Part shown: positions 1 through 9,133 of the stretch, in pieces
Position numbering within the stretch: the first letter of the stretch is position 1
How the letters are laid out: each line of letters opens with the position of its first letter
Origin: Leucobacter chinensis
GTDB taxonomy: Bacteria > Actinomycetota > Actinomycetes > Actinomycetales > Microbacteriaceae
Length of the DNA stretch: 64,000 bases
Direction of reading: 5' to 3'
Assembly (NCBI RefSeq): GCF_019049105.1
Contig: NZ_JAHQZR010000004.1
Location: 144,631-208,630 of the forward strand
Program-made: the position numbers and the translations under genes
Notes under the pieces: model-generated
What the model was told of the DNA's origin: nothing
The model's input: the letters and a program-made list of their open reading frames with translations, nothing else
Database searches by the model: none

Positions 1-357
1 CCCTAGGAACTCACGCCGTCGCTGCACGCCCGCGAGCACCTTCTTCTCGGTGAGTAGCTGAACCCAGCGCAGGTCTTCGGCGGGCACGAGGTGCACCGTG
101 CCGCGCATGGGCCACGAGCGCACCACCTCGCCGCTCGCGAGTGCGTCGTGCACTGCCGCGCGTGTGGCACCTGAACGAACCCCGACGGCCCAGAGCGAGG
201 CATACCAGTCTTGGCCCTGCATCGCGGTGAGGTGCCGCACGACCTGTGCGGGCGTCGGGGTGTTGCTGGGAGCGGTCGCCGTATCTCGGGCGAGCAAGAG
301 CCCGCGCATGCGCCAGTTCAGAACATCGGTGGGTGAGGCGGCGGTCGCGGTATTCAT
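1..357 (-). CDS. AlkZ-like winged-helix DNA-binding protein (3' end outside window)
   Basis: The N-terminal 119 codons are present and the gene leaves the left edge of the window. The ATG at 357 opens a protein with an MRGLLLAR segment, then AMQGQDWYASLWAVG, then SWPMRGTVHLVP. The Q-G-Q-D element and the RGTxHLV element are typical of the winged-helix HTH_42/AlkZ-like family, whose studied members are DNA glycosylases that unhook alkylated or crosslinked bases through a QxQ or QxD motif. Family membership is from motif recognition; glycosylase activity is inference. It is transcribed away from nucS in the same direction, with about 55 bp between them, so they may be co-transcribed. Confidence 0.7.
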   Translation of the reverse strand, partial: MNTATAASPTDVLNWRMRGLLLARDTATAPSNTPTPAQVVRHLTAMQGQDWYASLWAVGVRSGATRAAVHDALASGEVVRSWPMRGTVHLVPAEDLRWVQLLTEKKVLAGVQRRREFLG

Positions 358-412
358 GGTGAGAGTGTACTGCGCCGAGGCGCTACGCCCCGCCCAAACT
401 GGCGCGGTGAGT

Positions 413-1105
413 TTAAAAGAGTGCGTTGACGTCTTCGAGGCCGCGCATCGCGTCGTAGTCGAGGGTGACGCAGCGAATGCCCCGGTCTTCGGCGAGGGTG
501 CGGGCCTGAGGCTTGATCTCTTGGGCGGCAAAGACGCCCTGAACGGGGGCGAGAACCGGGTCGCGGTTCATGAGCTCGAGGTAGCGGGTGAGCTGCTCGA
601 CGCCGTCGATCTCGCCGCGGCGCTTAATCTCGACGGCCACCGACGAACCCTCGGGGTCTTTGGCGAGAATGTCGACGGGGCCGATCGCGGTCATGTACTC
701 GCGGCGCACGAGGGTGTGGCCGTCGCCGAGCAGTTCGATCTGTGCGGCGAGGAGCTCTTGCAGGTGCGCCTCGACACCGTCTTTTTGCAGGCCAGGGTCG
801 ACACCGAGGTCGTGCGAGGTGTCTTGCAGCATCTCGTAGATTGAGATGACGAGCTTGTCGTTGGTCTTCGTGTTGAGCACCTCCCACAGCTCGACGATGC
901 CGGCTGCGGTGTGATCTTCGGTGGGCTCGAGCACCGTGAAGGCGCAGGGAGGGCTCATCCAGTTGAGCGGCTTGTATGATCCGCCATCTGAGTGCACGAG
1001 CACGCTGCCGTCGCCCTTGAGCATGAGCACACGCTTGGCACGGGGCAGGTGGGCACTCAGCCGACCGGCGTAATCAACAGAACATTCAGCAACAACAATT
1101 CGCAC
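413..1105 (-). CDS. nucS: Endonuclease NucS (EndoMS), mismatch-specific
   Basis: The 230-residue protein has the length and sequence of actinobacterial NucS/EndoMS, which cuts both strands at mismatches and replaces MutS/MutL in these bacteria. The N-terminal DNA-binding half begins [16 protein letters not shown]; the C-terminal PD-(D/E)xK nuclease half carries D145 (GPVDIL) and E159-x-K161 (VEIKRRGE), with Q171 nearby. I chose the GTG at 1105 because [12 protein letters not shown] is the known start of the family; the frame stays open much further upstream, but that extension overlaps the next gene's coding frame. The C terminus GLEDVNALF resembles the family's beta-clamp-binding tail. Recognition is strong. 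Confidence 0.93.
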   Translation of the reverse strand: MRIVVAECSVDYAGRLSAHLPRAKRVLMLKGDGSVLVHSDGGSYKPLNWMSPPCAFTVLEPTEDHTAAGIVELWEVLNTKTNDKLVISIYEMLQDTSHDLGVDPGLQKDGVEAHLQELLAAQIELLGDGHTLVRREYMTAIGPVDILAKDPEGSSVAVEIKRRGEIDGVEQLTRYLELMNRDPVLAPVQGVFAAQEIKPQARTLAEDRGIRCVTLDYDAMRGLEDVNALF

Positions 1106-1116
1106 GGTATAAGAGT

Positions 1117-2340
1117 CTACGAGTTTTGGGGTGCGGTGTGGGGCGCGCCACCCGTCTTTGGGCTCGCGATCCACGCCGCGACGAGAATTGCCGCGAGGAC
1201 GAGGAAGGCGATGCGAAAGCCGAAGTGATCGCCCATGAAACCAAAGGTGACGGGGCCAGCTGCGTAGGCGGTGTAGGCGATGGTTGAAACGGCTGCAACC
1301 CGGCGGGCCGCGAGCTTCGGGTGGTCTGAGGCGGCTGAGACCGCGAGGGGAAACGCGAGGGCGTCGCCCATGCCCCAGAGCAGGGCTCCAGGAATCGCAA
1401 GCCACGCCCAGGGCGAGAGCGACACGAGCAGAACGCCCACGATCGCGCAGCCAAACGAGAAACGCAGGGCGCTCACCCGGCCGAAGCGGGTCACGAGGTA
1501 ATCGCCCGAGAGACGAAGCGTGAGGGCGCCGATGTACATGAGCGTGAGCACGAGCACTGCGTGCGAGTTGCCGAGGCTGTAAATGTCGATGAACGCGAGC
1601 GGCATCCAGTCGGTCGCGACCCCGTCGGCGAGGCTGCCCGCGAGCGCGATGAAGCCGAGCAGGAGCACCCGCGGGTCTTTCCACACTTTGCTGAGGTGGG
1701 TGAGCGCCTCGGTCGAGATGGGCCCGGTGGTCACGGGAATCTCGCCGGGCTCGACGGTTTCAACGATGAAGCGTTGCAAGAAGAGCATCGCGGCAATGAC
1801 GATGATGGCGGCACTCACGTGGTGCGCGACGACGTCGAGCTTGATTGACTCGGCCCACGCGCCGAGCAGTACCGAGGTGATGCCGCCGATGCTGAATCCC
1901 GCGTGTAGCGTTGACATGCGGGGCCGGCCGCTCGCTCGTTCGGCCTGAGCGCCGCTCACGTTGACGGCGACGTCGGCAAAGCCGAAGCCGACGCCAACAA
2001 AGCCGAGCACGAAGTATGACAGCGGATCAACGTGCGAGAGCAATAGCCAGCTGCCGAGTGGCAGTGCCAGCGCCATGATGGTGAGCCCGAGCATGGTCAG
2101 TTTGCGGGCGCCGAGCTTGGTTTCGAGGCGGCCGGCGAAGGAGAGGCCAACGATCGTGCCGAGCGAGGGGCAGAGCACGATGATGCTCATCATGGAGAAC
2201 GAGAAGCCGAGCTCGTCGCGCAGCGTCGGGAACCGGGTGAGCAGGGTGCCCCAGGTCGCGCCGAGCAGCGCGAACATGGTGAAGAGCGCCCAGAGCCACC
2301 GCTTGAGTTCGGCCGCCGAGGGCTGTGAAGCCGTGGTCAA
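1117..2340 (-). CDS. MFS transporter
   Basis: A 407-residue major facilitator superfamily protein with about 12 hydrophobic segments. The N terminus ([20 protein letters not shown]) and the loop [16 protein letters not shown] between helices 2 and 3 are MFS-like. Substrate is not evident; it resembles the YbjJ-type MFS branch. The start is a TTG at 2340 that overlaps the stop of the upstream MATE gene by 4 bp (TTGA), so the two exporters are almost certainly translationally coupled. The stop lies just 11 bp from the nucS start, suggesting one leftward transcription unit from the MATE gene through nucS. Confidence 0.85.
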   Translation of the reverse strand: MTTASQPSAAELKRWLWALFTMFALLGATWGTLLTRFPTLRDELGFSFSMMSIIVLCPSLGTIVGLSFAGRLETKLGARKLTMLGLTIMALALPLGSWLLLSHVDPLSYFVLGFVGVGFGFADVAVNVSGAQAERASGRPRMSTLHAGFSIGGITSVLLGAWAESIKLDVVAHHVSAAIIVIAAMLFLQRFIVETVEPGEIPVTTGPISTEALTHLSKVWKDPRVLLLGFIALAGSLADGVATDWMPLAFIDIYSLGNSHAVLVLTLMYIGALTLRLSGDYLVTRFGRVSALRFSFGCAIVGVLLVSLSPWAWLAIPGALLWGMGDALAFPLAVSAASDHPKLAARRVAAVSTIAYTAYAAGPVTFGFMGDHFGFRIAFLVLAAILVAAWIASPKTGGAPHTAPQNS

Positions 2341-3671
2341 GAACGCTCACCTCCGAGCACGATCCAGCGCCCGCCGCGTGCTCTGAACGCGAGCGTGAGA
2401 GCACGCAGCGCCATGAGCCCGACGGTAAACGCGAGGGTGATGGTGAGCAACGCGGGTGCGCCCTCGGGCGCGCGCTGCGTTGCGAAGAAGAGGAGGGGGA
2501 GGTAAATCACGAGCGCACCCATGCTTACGATCGCGAGGTACCGGGCATCGCCCGCCCCCATGAGTACGCCGTCGAGCACGTAGACGATCGCGGCGAGCGG
2601 CAGGGTGAGCCCGACCGCGGCGATCGAGGGCGGAAGGAGGCCGAGCACCGCGGCGTCGTTCGTGAACACGCGCCCAACGAAGGGGCTCACGAGCGCGACG
2701 GGAACGCCAATGATGAGCGCGGCGCGCACACCCCAGCGCAGGGTTCTTGAGAGAACGAGGCGCACGCGTGGTTCGTCAGAGGCGCCGAGCGCATCGCCGA
2801 TGAGTGCCTGCGCGGCGATCGCGAGCGCGTCGAGCATGAACGCCGTGATCGAGATGACGAGAAAGACGATCTGGTAGGCAGCTGTCGTCGCAACGCCCTG
2901 GGTGGCAGCCGCCGAGACGGTTGCGAGCAGCGCGACGCGCAGGCCGAGTGTGCGCACGAAGAGCCAACCGCCCGAGCGGCCGGCGTGCTTGAGCCCTTCA
3001 GCCTGTGGCAGCCAACCCGCGCCGTGGCGGCGCACGTGTTTGGCGATGACGATGAGGTAGCACAGCACCATGCCCCACTGTGCGATCACGGTGCCCCAGG
3101 CGCTGCCGGCGATGCCCCAGCCGAAGCCGTAAATGAACAGCCAGTTGAGCCCCGCGTTGACGGCGAAGCCGATCACCGCGACCGTGAGCGGCGTCACGGT
3201 GTCGAGCATGCCGCGCAAGAGTCCGGTTGCGGCAAAGACGAGCAGCATCGCGGGCATGCCGAGCGCCGAGACGCCAAGGTAGATGACCGCCTGCTCGGCG
3301 ACCGCTGCCGATGAGCTGAAGAAGCCGACGAGCATCTCGCGACCAAACCACATCACGATGGCCACCGCGATGCCGAGCCCGAGGGCGAGCCACAGGCCGT
3401 CGACGCCCGCCTGAACGGCGCCGCGCGTATCGCCCGATCCGCGTCTTCTGGCAACGAGTGGCGTGGTCGAATACGCGAGAAACACCATGAGGCCGATCGC
3501 GGTCGTGAGAATGGCCGAGGCGATCGCGAGCCCCGCGAGCGGCGCCTGGCCGAGGTGCCCGACGAGCGCCGAGTCGACCGCTAAGAAGAGGGGCTCGGCG
3601 ACGAGCGCGCCGAGCGCAGGGAAGGCAAGAGCCGCGATGCTGCGATCGATATTGCGCCCCTGAGTACTCAC
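2337..3671 (-). CDS. MATE family efflux transporter (DinF-like)
   Basis: The 444-residue protein has the two-fold 12-helix layout of MATE transporters and the DinF-type start: LAFPALGALVAEPLFLAVDS followed by ALVGHLGQAPLAGLAIAS. DinF-type MATEs export cationic or oxidised compounds using Na+ or H+. The gene probably starts at the GTG at 3671 and is the first gene of a leftward unit with the MFS gene, which it overlaps by 4 bp. It is divergent from the M13 peptidase gene, with about 55 bp between the two starts that must hold both promoters. The family call is firm; the substrate is unknown. Confidence 0.9.
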   Translation of the reverse strand: MSTQGRNIDRSIAALAFPALGALVAEPLFLAVDSALVGHLGQAPLAGLAIASAILTTAIGLMVFLAYSTTPLVARRRGSGDTRGAVQAGVDGLWLALGLGIAVAIVMWFGREMLVGFFSSSAAVAEQAVIYLGVSALGMPAMLLVFAATGLLRGMLDTVTPLTVAVIGFAVNAGLNWLFIYGFGWGIAGSAWGTVIAQWGMVLCYLIVIAKHVRRHGAGWLPQAEGLKHAGRSGGWLFVRTLGLRVALLATVSAAATQGVATTAAYQIVFLVISITAFMLDALAIAAQALIGDALGASDEPRVRLVLSRTLRWGVRAALIIGVPVALVSPFVGRVFTNDAAVLGLLPPSIAAVGLTLPLAAIVYVLDGVLMGAGDARYLAIVSMGALVIYLPLLFFATQRAPEGAPALLTITLAFTVGLMALRALTLAFRARGGRWIVLGGERS

Positions 3672-3727
3672 GCATCTACGATACCCGCCCTAGCGCGACC
3701 CTGGGGTCAGTGAACTAGGCTGGGGTC

Positions 3728-5716
3728 ATGACAAGCGACTCACAGAATAAGGCCCTTACCGCTGGTATCGATTTGGCAGAGCTTGATCAGAGCGTACGCC
3801 CGCAAGACGACCTGTTTCGTCATGTGAACGGCAAGTGGATCGACCGAACCGAACTGCCTGACGACCGCGCTCGCTATGGCTCGTTTGCGGTGCTCGCCGA
3901 GAACGCCGAAGAGGCGGTGCGCGAGATCATCACCGGTACCACGGCTCCCGAGGCGGGAACGTGGGCGAAGACCGAGGCCGAGAAGGTTGCGGCCCTCTAC
4001 GAAAGCTTCATGAACACCGACAAGCTTGATGAGCTCGGCGCCGAGCCCATTCGCGCAGACCTTGAGCGGGCGCTCACCGTCGCCACGGTTGACGAGTTCG
4101 TGAGCCTGCTCGCAGAGCTTGAGCACGGCGGCCTCGGCGGTTTTGTGGGCATGTACATTGACAACGACCCGGGCAACCCCGAGCGATACATTCCGATGCT
4201 CATGCAGGCCGGCATCGGGCTGCCTGATGAGTCGTACTACCGCGAAGAGCAGTTCGCCGAGATTCGCGCAGCATACGTGGCCCACATCGAGCGCATGTTC
4301 GGGCTCGTTGGTGCCCCCTCGACCGCGACACTTGCCGAGCGGGTCATGCGGCTTGAGACCGAGATCGCCGCGACGCACTGGGACACGGTTGCCAGCAGAG
4401 ACATTCAGAAGCTCTACAACCTGCACAGCTTCGCCGAGCTTGAAGAGCTCACCCCCGGCTTCAGCTGGAAGGCATACCTTGAGGCGATGAACATCGACGC
4501 CGCGAAGTTCGGTGAGGTTGTCGTCGGCATGCCAGACACGATTCAGTCAACGATCGCCCTGCTCACCGAAGAGCGGCTCTCAGACTGGCGCGCCTGGCTC
4601 GCATGGCGCATCGTTGTTGGCCAGGCCTCGCTGCTGACGCCCGAGATTTCACGGGCCAACTTCGAGTTCTACGGCACGAAGCTCACGGGCACGCCCGAGC
4701 AGCGCGACCGCTGGAAGCGCGGCGTCTCGTTCGTCGAGGGTGCGATGGGTGAGGCGGTCGGGCGCCTCTACGTCGAGCGCCACTTTGACGAGCAGGCGAA
4801 GGTGACGATGGACGGGCTCGTTGACCACCTCATCGAGGCCTACCGCGACTCGATCGAGAAGCTCAGCTGGATGAGCGCCGACACGAAGACGCGCGCGCTC
4901 GAGAAGCTCGATAAGTTCACGCCGAAGATCGGCTACCCCGTGAAGTGGCGCGACTACTCGTCGCTCGAGGTTGATGCTGGTGACCTCATCGGCAACTCGC
5001 GTCGCGTCGCCGTGAACGACTTCGATCGTGAGCTCGGCAAACTCGGCAAGCCCATCGACCGCGATGAGTGGTTCATGGTGCCCCAAACGGTCAACGCCTA
5101 CTACAACCCGGGTTTCAACGAGATCGTGTTTCCCGCGGCCATCTTGCAGCCACCGTTCTTCGACCAGCAGGCTGAGCCGGCCGCCAACTTCGGCGCGATC
5201 GGTGCCGTCATCGGTCACGAGATCGGTCACGGCTTCGACGACCAGGGCTCGCGCTACGACGGCGACGGCAAGCTCACCGACTGGTGGCACGAAGAAGACC
5301 GCGAGGCCTTCGAGAAGCTCACGGGCGCCCTCATCGAGCAGTACAACGCCCTCTCGCCCGCAGGCGCCGACGGCCAGAAGGTCAACGGTGAGCTCACGAT
5401 TGGCGAGAACATCGGCGACCTCTCGGGCCTCGAGATCGCGTGGAAGGCGTACCAGCGCTCACTCGACGGTGCCGAGCCTCCCGTGATCGACGGCCTCACG
5501 GGTGCCGAGCGCTTCTTCCTCGCCTGGGCGCAGGCCTGGCAGCAGAAGTCACGGCCCGAAGAGACGGTGCGTCTGCTCACGATTGACCCGCACTCGCCCA
5601 ACGAGTTTCGCTGCAACCAGATCGTCAAGAACCTTGACGCCTTCCACGAGGCCTATGGCACGAAGCCGGGCGATGAACTGTGGATGGACAAGGCGGATCG
5701 CGTCTCGATCTGGTAG
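3728..5716 (+). CDS. M13 family zinc metallopeptidase (PepO-like)
   Basis: A 662-residue neprilysin-type endopeptidase. The zinc site is clear: VIGHEIGHGFDDQGSRYD near residue 497 gives HExxH, GENIGDLSGLE near 562 gives the third zinc ligand, and NAYYNPGFNEIVFPAAILQ is the family's substrate-binding block. The C-terminal FRCNQIVKNLDAFHEAY and the final DRVSIW match the family end. There is no signal peptide or membrane anchor, so it should be a cytoplasmic oligopeptidase like lactococcal PepO. Length matches the soluble bacterial members. It stands alone, downstream of a divergent promoter shared with the MATE gene. Confidence 0.95.
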   Translation: MTSDSQNKALTAGIDLAELDQSVRPQDDLFRHVNGKWIDRTELPDDRARYGSFAVLAENAEEAVREIITGTTAPEAGTWAKTEAEKVAALYESFMNTDKLDELGAEPIRADLERALTVATVDEFVSLLAELEHGGLGGFVGMYIDNDPGNPERYIPMLMQAGIGLPDESYYREEQFAEIRAAYVAHIERMFGLVGAPSTATLAERVMRLETEIAATHWDTVASRDIQKLYNLHSFAELEELTPGFSWKAYLEAMNIDAAKFGEVVVGMPDTIQSTIALLTEERLSDWRAWLAWRIVVGQASLLTPEISRANFEFYGTKLTGTPEQRDRWKRGVSFVEGAMGEAVGRLYVERHFDEQAKVTMDGLVDHLIEAYRDSIEKLSWMSADTKTRALEKLDKFTPKIGYPVKWRDYSSLEVDAGDLIGNSRRVAVNDFDRELGKLGKPIDRDEWFMVPQTVNAYYNPGFNEIVFPAAILQPPFFDQQAEPAANFGAIGAVIGHEIGHGFDDQGSRYDGDGKLTDWWHEEDREAFEKLTGALIEQYNALSPAGADGQKVNGELTIGENIGDLSGLEIAWKAYQRSLDGAEPPVIDGLTGAERFFLAWAQAWQQKSRPEETVRLLTIDPHSPNEFRCNQIVKNLDAFHEAYGTKPGDELWMDKADRVSIW

Positions 5717-5781
5717 CTCACGGGGCCCGGCCGCGCTGAGGCGTCGGCCGGTGCAGCGGAATAGTTGCCGACCGACAACGG

Positions 5782-6948
5782 TTGTACTCGAGTGTGACTG
5801 ACTTTCGATACGCAACCGTCGTCGTGATCGGCGCGGGCCAGGCAGGGCTCTCTGCCGGTTTTCACCTGCAGCGGGCGGGCTTTGCGAGCGCGCTCGACGG
5901 CGCGGGCGCGGGCGCTGGCTCGGCAGACATCCGCAGCTTCGTCATGCTCGACGCGAACCCCGCGGCGGGCGGCGCGTGGCAGCACCGCTGGGAGAGCCTC
6001 AGGGTGCGCACCCTGAACGCCATCTTCGACCTGCCGCGCATGAGCAAGCCCGACATGAACCCCGACGAGCCGAGCAGCACCGCCGTCTCGCGCTACTTCG
6101 CCGAGTTCGAGGCGGCGAACGAGCTGCCCATCGAACGCCCCGTACGGGTGAGCGAGGTGCGCCGTGCTGGCGCAGAAGCCGGGACCGCAGAAGCCGGGAC
6201 CGCGGGCGGCGGCTACGTGGTCGAGACCGACGCGGGCACCTGGCACGCCGAGTACCTCATCAACGCGACCGGCACCTGGAACAATCCCGTGCAGCCCGAG
6301 TACCCCGGCGCCGACACCTTTCTCGGCCTGCAGCAGCACACGCGAGACTACGTGCGGCTTGAAGACTTTGCGGGGCTGCGCACGGCCGTCGTCGGCGGAG
6401 GCATCTCGGCGCTGCAGCAGCTCGAAGAGATCTCGCGCGTGACCGATGTGCTCTGGTATACCCGCAGGCCACCGGAGTGGATGGACACCGAGTTCGACAC
6501 CCAGGCCGGCCGCGAGGTGATTCAGCGCGTGACCTCAGACGTCGAGGCGGGAAGGGTCACGGGCAGCGTCGTCTCGTACACGGGGCTCCCAGCGAACGGC
6601 CTGTACGTTCGGGCGGCCAAGGCGCGAGGCGTGCTCAAGCGGCGCCCCATGTTCGTCGCGATCGAGCCACACGGGGTGCGCGAGGCCGACGGCACATTCA
6701 CGAGCCTCGACGCGATCGTGTGGGCCACGGGGTTCAAGGGCGATCTCGCGCACCTTGAGGGTCTCGGGCTTCGCACGAGCGCCGGCGGTATCACGATGCG
6801 CGGCACCGAGGTGCTCGGCGAGCCGGCGCTGCACCTCATCGGCTTCGGCCCCTCGCAGTCGACGGTGGGGGCCAATCGCGCTGGCCGCGACGCCGTTCGA
6901 GCGATCGAGCGACAGCTCGCCGGGCCCTTACCGGCAACTATTGCCTGA
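5782..6948 (+). CDS. FAD/NAD(P)-dependent oxidoreductase (flavin-containing monooxygenase-like)
   Basis: About 388 residues if started at the TTG at 5782; a GTG at 5794 is an equally likely start. Two Rossmann motifs are visible: VVVIGAGQAGLSAGFHLQ at the N terminus (FAD) and TAVVGGGISALQQLEE near the middle (NADPH), with an ATGTWNNP segment between them, as in small flavin-dependent monooxygenases (CzcO-like). The linker around residue 130 contains a perfect 15-bp in-frame duplication giving AEAGTAEAGTA, and another Gly/Ala run (GAGAGAGS) interrupts the first Rossmann unit. The last codons and the stop lie inside the dispersed element at 6932-7010. Substrate unknown. Confidence 0.82.
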   Translation: MYSSVTDFRYATVVVIGAGQAGLSAGFHLQRAGFASALDGAGAGAGSADIRSFVMLDANPAAGGAWQHRWESLRVRTLNAIFDLPRMSKPDMNPDEPSSTAVSRYFAEFEAANELPIERPVRVSEVRRAGAEAGTAEAGTAGGGYVVETDAGTWHAEYLINATGTWNNPVQPEYPGADTFLGLQQHTRDYVRLEDFAGLRTAVVGGGISALQQLEEISRVTDVLWYTRRPPEWMDTEFDTQAGREVIQRVTSDVEAGRVTGSVVSYTGLPANGLYVRAAKARGVLKRRPMFVAIEPHGVREADGTFTSLDAIVWATGFKGDLAHLEGLGLRTSAGGITMRGTEVLGEPALHLIGFGPSQSTVGANRAGRDAVRAIERQLAGPLPATIA

Positions 6949-7010
6949 TTTCAGGCGGGTTTTCGAGCAAATCACCCCTCAAGCCGGTGTTTTTCAGGCA
7001 AAGGTTGGCG
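6932..7010. repeat. Dispersed intergenic element, copy A
   Basis: An approximately 75-bp element beginning CGGCAACTATTGCCTGATTT and ending TCAGGCAAAGGTTGGCGA, with TTGCCTGA and TCAGGCAA as inverted inner ends. It shares both ends with the reverse complement of 37970-38043. The left end overlaps the stop codon (6946-6948) of the oxidoreductase gene. An 11-bp copy of its outer end, AATAGTTGCCG, also occurs at 5760-5770 in front of that gene. Confidence 0.6.
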
Positions 7011-7027
7011 AGCGGGGTTGAAACGAA

Positions 7028-7084
7028 GCGGGGCGGATCAGGGCGAGCCTCGAGTGCTCTCCTGATCCGCCCCGCTGGGGTTTT
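7028..7084. terminator. Strong stem-loop terminator between converging genes
   Basis: A perfect 15-bp inverted repeat, GCGGGGCGGATCAGG at 7028-7042 and its complement at 7061-7075, encloses an 18-nt loop. On the plus strand it is followed by TGGGGTTTT. It lies between the converging oxidoreductase (stop 6948) and siderophore-binding protein (stop 7103) genes and probably ends both transcripts. Confidence 0.75.
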
Positions 7085-7102
7085 GCCGCGCTTCAGCTCA
7101 GG

Positions 7103-8140
7103 CTAGCCCTCGTAATCGGGAAACTCGGTGACGGCGTCGACGATGCCGTTCACGAAGCTCTTGTAGGTGAGAGCGAAACCGAAGCGCTCTGCGAGATTGC
7201 CATCGATCCACGTGCCTCGCTCAACCGCGGGAACGCGGGCGAGCAGCGGGTCAAGGTCTGCGTCAACATCGGCCTTGTACACGAACACGATGTCGGCATC
7301 GCCGAGCGCGCTCACGGCGCTCTCGTAGCTCAGCATGTGGCCGTGATTCTGCTCGTTGCGCGGGGCCTCTCGAATCTGTTCGTTGTCGAGAATGTCGAGG
7401 CCGAGGGCTGGCAGCATGACGCGGTAAATCGAGTCTTCGGTCATGACCGTGAAGTTGTCGACCGGAGCGTGAATGACCGTTGCGGTCTTGCCATCGGTGT
7501 AGTCGCCGATCTGCTTCTTGGCCGCGGCAACGGTCGCCTCGTAGTCGGCAATCGCGTCTTCAGCCTTGTCGGCGCGATCGAGCATGGTGAGCTGGTCGGT
7601 CATGGCCTTGAAGGGGTTTTTGGCCGAGGCGCCCTCGACGTCGATGCCATCGTTGACCGCGAGCACGGGGGCGATCTCGTCGAGCTTGAAGTCTTCGCCC
7701 TCGTAGTAGTTCCACCAGCCGATGCCCACGACGATGAGGTCGGGCTTGTACGAGGCGATCTCTTCACGGTTGAGGTCGAAGGCGGTGTTCTTGAGGTGCG
7801 CGACATCGTCGTCGATGAGCGGCGAGAGGGGGCTATCGGTTCCGTAGGCGGTCGCGACGAGCGGGTAGTCGGCGAGCAGCGCCATCTCGAGGCCGCTGCG
7901 GCTGTCGAGCACGACGACGCGCTCGGGGTTCGCCGGCAGGGTCGCCTCGTAGCCCTCGTACGAGAAGTCGATGGTTTCGCTGCTGCTCGCGTCGCCCTTG
8001 GGCTTCGTGTCGGCATCGGCGGGGCCGCTTGCGCAACCGGTTACGAGGCCGAGCGCGAGCGCTGCTGCGACCCAGGCCGTCAGGCGGCCGAGGCGGCGGG
8101 GCGCCCCGCTCGTGGGCAGGGTGGAGTGGTGAGAAGCCAT
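7103..8140 (-). CDS. Iron-siderophore ABC transporter substrate-binding lipoprotein
   Basis: A 345-residue periplasmic-binding-type protein (FepB/FhuD/CeuE class, helical backbone). The N terminus has basic residues, a hydrophobic stretch and a lipobox LVTGC with Cys36, so it should be a lipoprotein tethered outside the membrane. The core has NPERVVVLDSRSGLEMALL, KPDLIVVGIG and ALGDADIVFVYK blocks typical of siderophore-binding proteins. It is the last gene of the five-gene leftward iron cluster, 126 bp after the ATPase gene. AAGGAATGAC in front of the ATG is a fair ribosome-binding site. The particular siderophore cannot be read from sequence. Confidence 0.92.
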   Translation of the reverse strand: MASHHSTLPTSGAPRRLGRLTAWVAAALALGLVTGCASGPADADTKPKGDASSSETIDFSYEGYEATLPANPERVVVLDSRSGLEMALLADYPLVATAYGTDSPLSPLIDDDVAHLKNTAFDLNREEIASYKPDLIVVGIGWWNYYEGEDFKLDEIAPVLAVNDGIDVEGASAKNPFKAMTDQLTMLDRADKAEDAIADYEATVAAAKKQIGDYTDGKTATVIHAPVDNFTVMTEDSIYRVMLPALGLDILDNEQIREAPRNEQNHGHMLSYESAVSALGDADIVFVYKADVDADLDPLLARVPAVERGTWIDGNLAERFGFALTYKSFVNGIVDAVTEFPDYEG

Positions 8141-8265
8141 GTCATTCCTTGAAACGTAGTAACGGCCCGAGAAACCGGGCCACGGTGAGGGGTGAGGCGC
8201 TCCGGCCCCACCCCTTCAACGCTAGGCACACGGCGGTGCGAGAGGCAGACTCACCGCTTCGCGTT

Positions 8266-9105
8266 TCAGACTTTGCGGGTGCCGCTGCGGTCGCGGCCGA
8301 GCGGCACGACGGTGGGGGTGCCCGTGACGGGGTCGGGCACGACGCGGCAGGCGAGGCCGAAGACCTCTTCGACGAGCGCCTCGGTCACGATCTCGTCGGG
8401 GGTGCCTTCGGCAACGATGCGCCCGTCTTTCATCGCGATGAGGTGGGTCGCGTAGCGAGCCGCCTGGTTGAGGTCGTGCAGCACGGCGACGAGGGTGTTG
8501 CCCGCGAGGTGCAGGTCGGTGAAGAGCTCGAGCAGCTCGATCTGGTGCGCGATATCGAGAAAGGTCGTTGGCTCGTCGAGCAGCAGCAGCGGCGTCTCTT
8601 GCGCGAGCACCATCGCGACCCAGACGCGCTGCCGCTGCCCGCCCGAGAGCTCGTCGACGAGCCTGGTCGAGAGGTCGGTCACCCCGGTCGCGTGCATGGC
8701 CTCGAGCACGGCCTGCTCGTCGGCGTCGCTCCACTGCCTGATGATACCCTGGTGCGGGTAGCGGCCGCGCGCGATGAGGTCGGCGACCGTGATGCCGTCG
8801 GGCGCGAGCGAGGTTTGCGGTAGCAGCCCGAGGCGCTTCGCGACCTCTTTGGCCCGGTACGAGGTGATGACCTTGCCGTCGAGCAACACCTCACCCTGAG
8901 ACGGGCGGATCAGCCGCGAGAGTGCCCTGAGCAGCGTCGACTTGCCGCATGCGTTTGGCCCCACGATGACCGTGAACGAGTTGTCAGGAATCGAGACCGA
9001 GAGGTGCTCAGAAATCGTCTTGTGGTCGTAGCCGATGGTGGCATCGCGAACCTGCAGCATGCTGCTGTCGGGGGCCGCGGTTGCCGCTTGTGAGTGCTGG
9101 GTCAT
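8266..9105 (-). CDS. Siderophore ABC transporter ATP-binding protein (FepC/FecE-like)
   Basis: A 279-residue ABC ATPase energising the FecCD permeases encoded just upstream. Walker A is GPNACGKST (residues 49-57), the signature is LSGGQRQRVW (153-162), Walker B is LLLLDEP (173-179), and the switch His is in AVLHDLNQAARYATH. The QTSLAPDGITVADLIARGR block is typical of the iron-chelate subfamily. It follows the second permease after 28 bp. The C terminus adds the usual 30-residue regulatory-type tail. The complex should sit at the cytoplasmic membrane and import ferric siderophore delivered by the lipoprotein at 7103-8140. Confidence 0.95.
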   Translation of the reverse strand: MTQHSQAATAAPDSSMLQVRDATIGYDHKTISEHLSVSIPDNSFTVIVGPNACGKSTLLRALSRLIRPSQGEVLLDGKVITSYRAKEVAKRLGLLPQTSLAPDGITVADLIARGRYPHQGIIRQWSDADEQAVLEAMHATGVTDLSTRLVDELSGGQRQRVWVAMVLAQETPLLLLDEPTTFLDIAHQIELLELFTDLHLAGNTLVAVLHDLNQAARYATHLIAMKDGRIVAEGTPDEIVTEALVEEVFGLACRVVPDPVTGTPTVVPLGRDRSGTRKV

Positions 9106-9133
9106 GGGGTTCTTTCGGGTGGTGTGCGGGTGG

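Noticed and set aside
98..844. 248-codon plus-strand open frame over nucS
   Set aside because: It is antisense to the clearly recognised nucS and AlkZ-like genes and has no family features.
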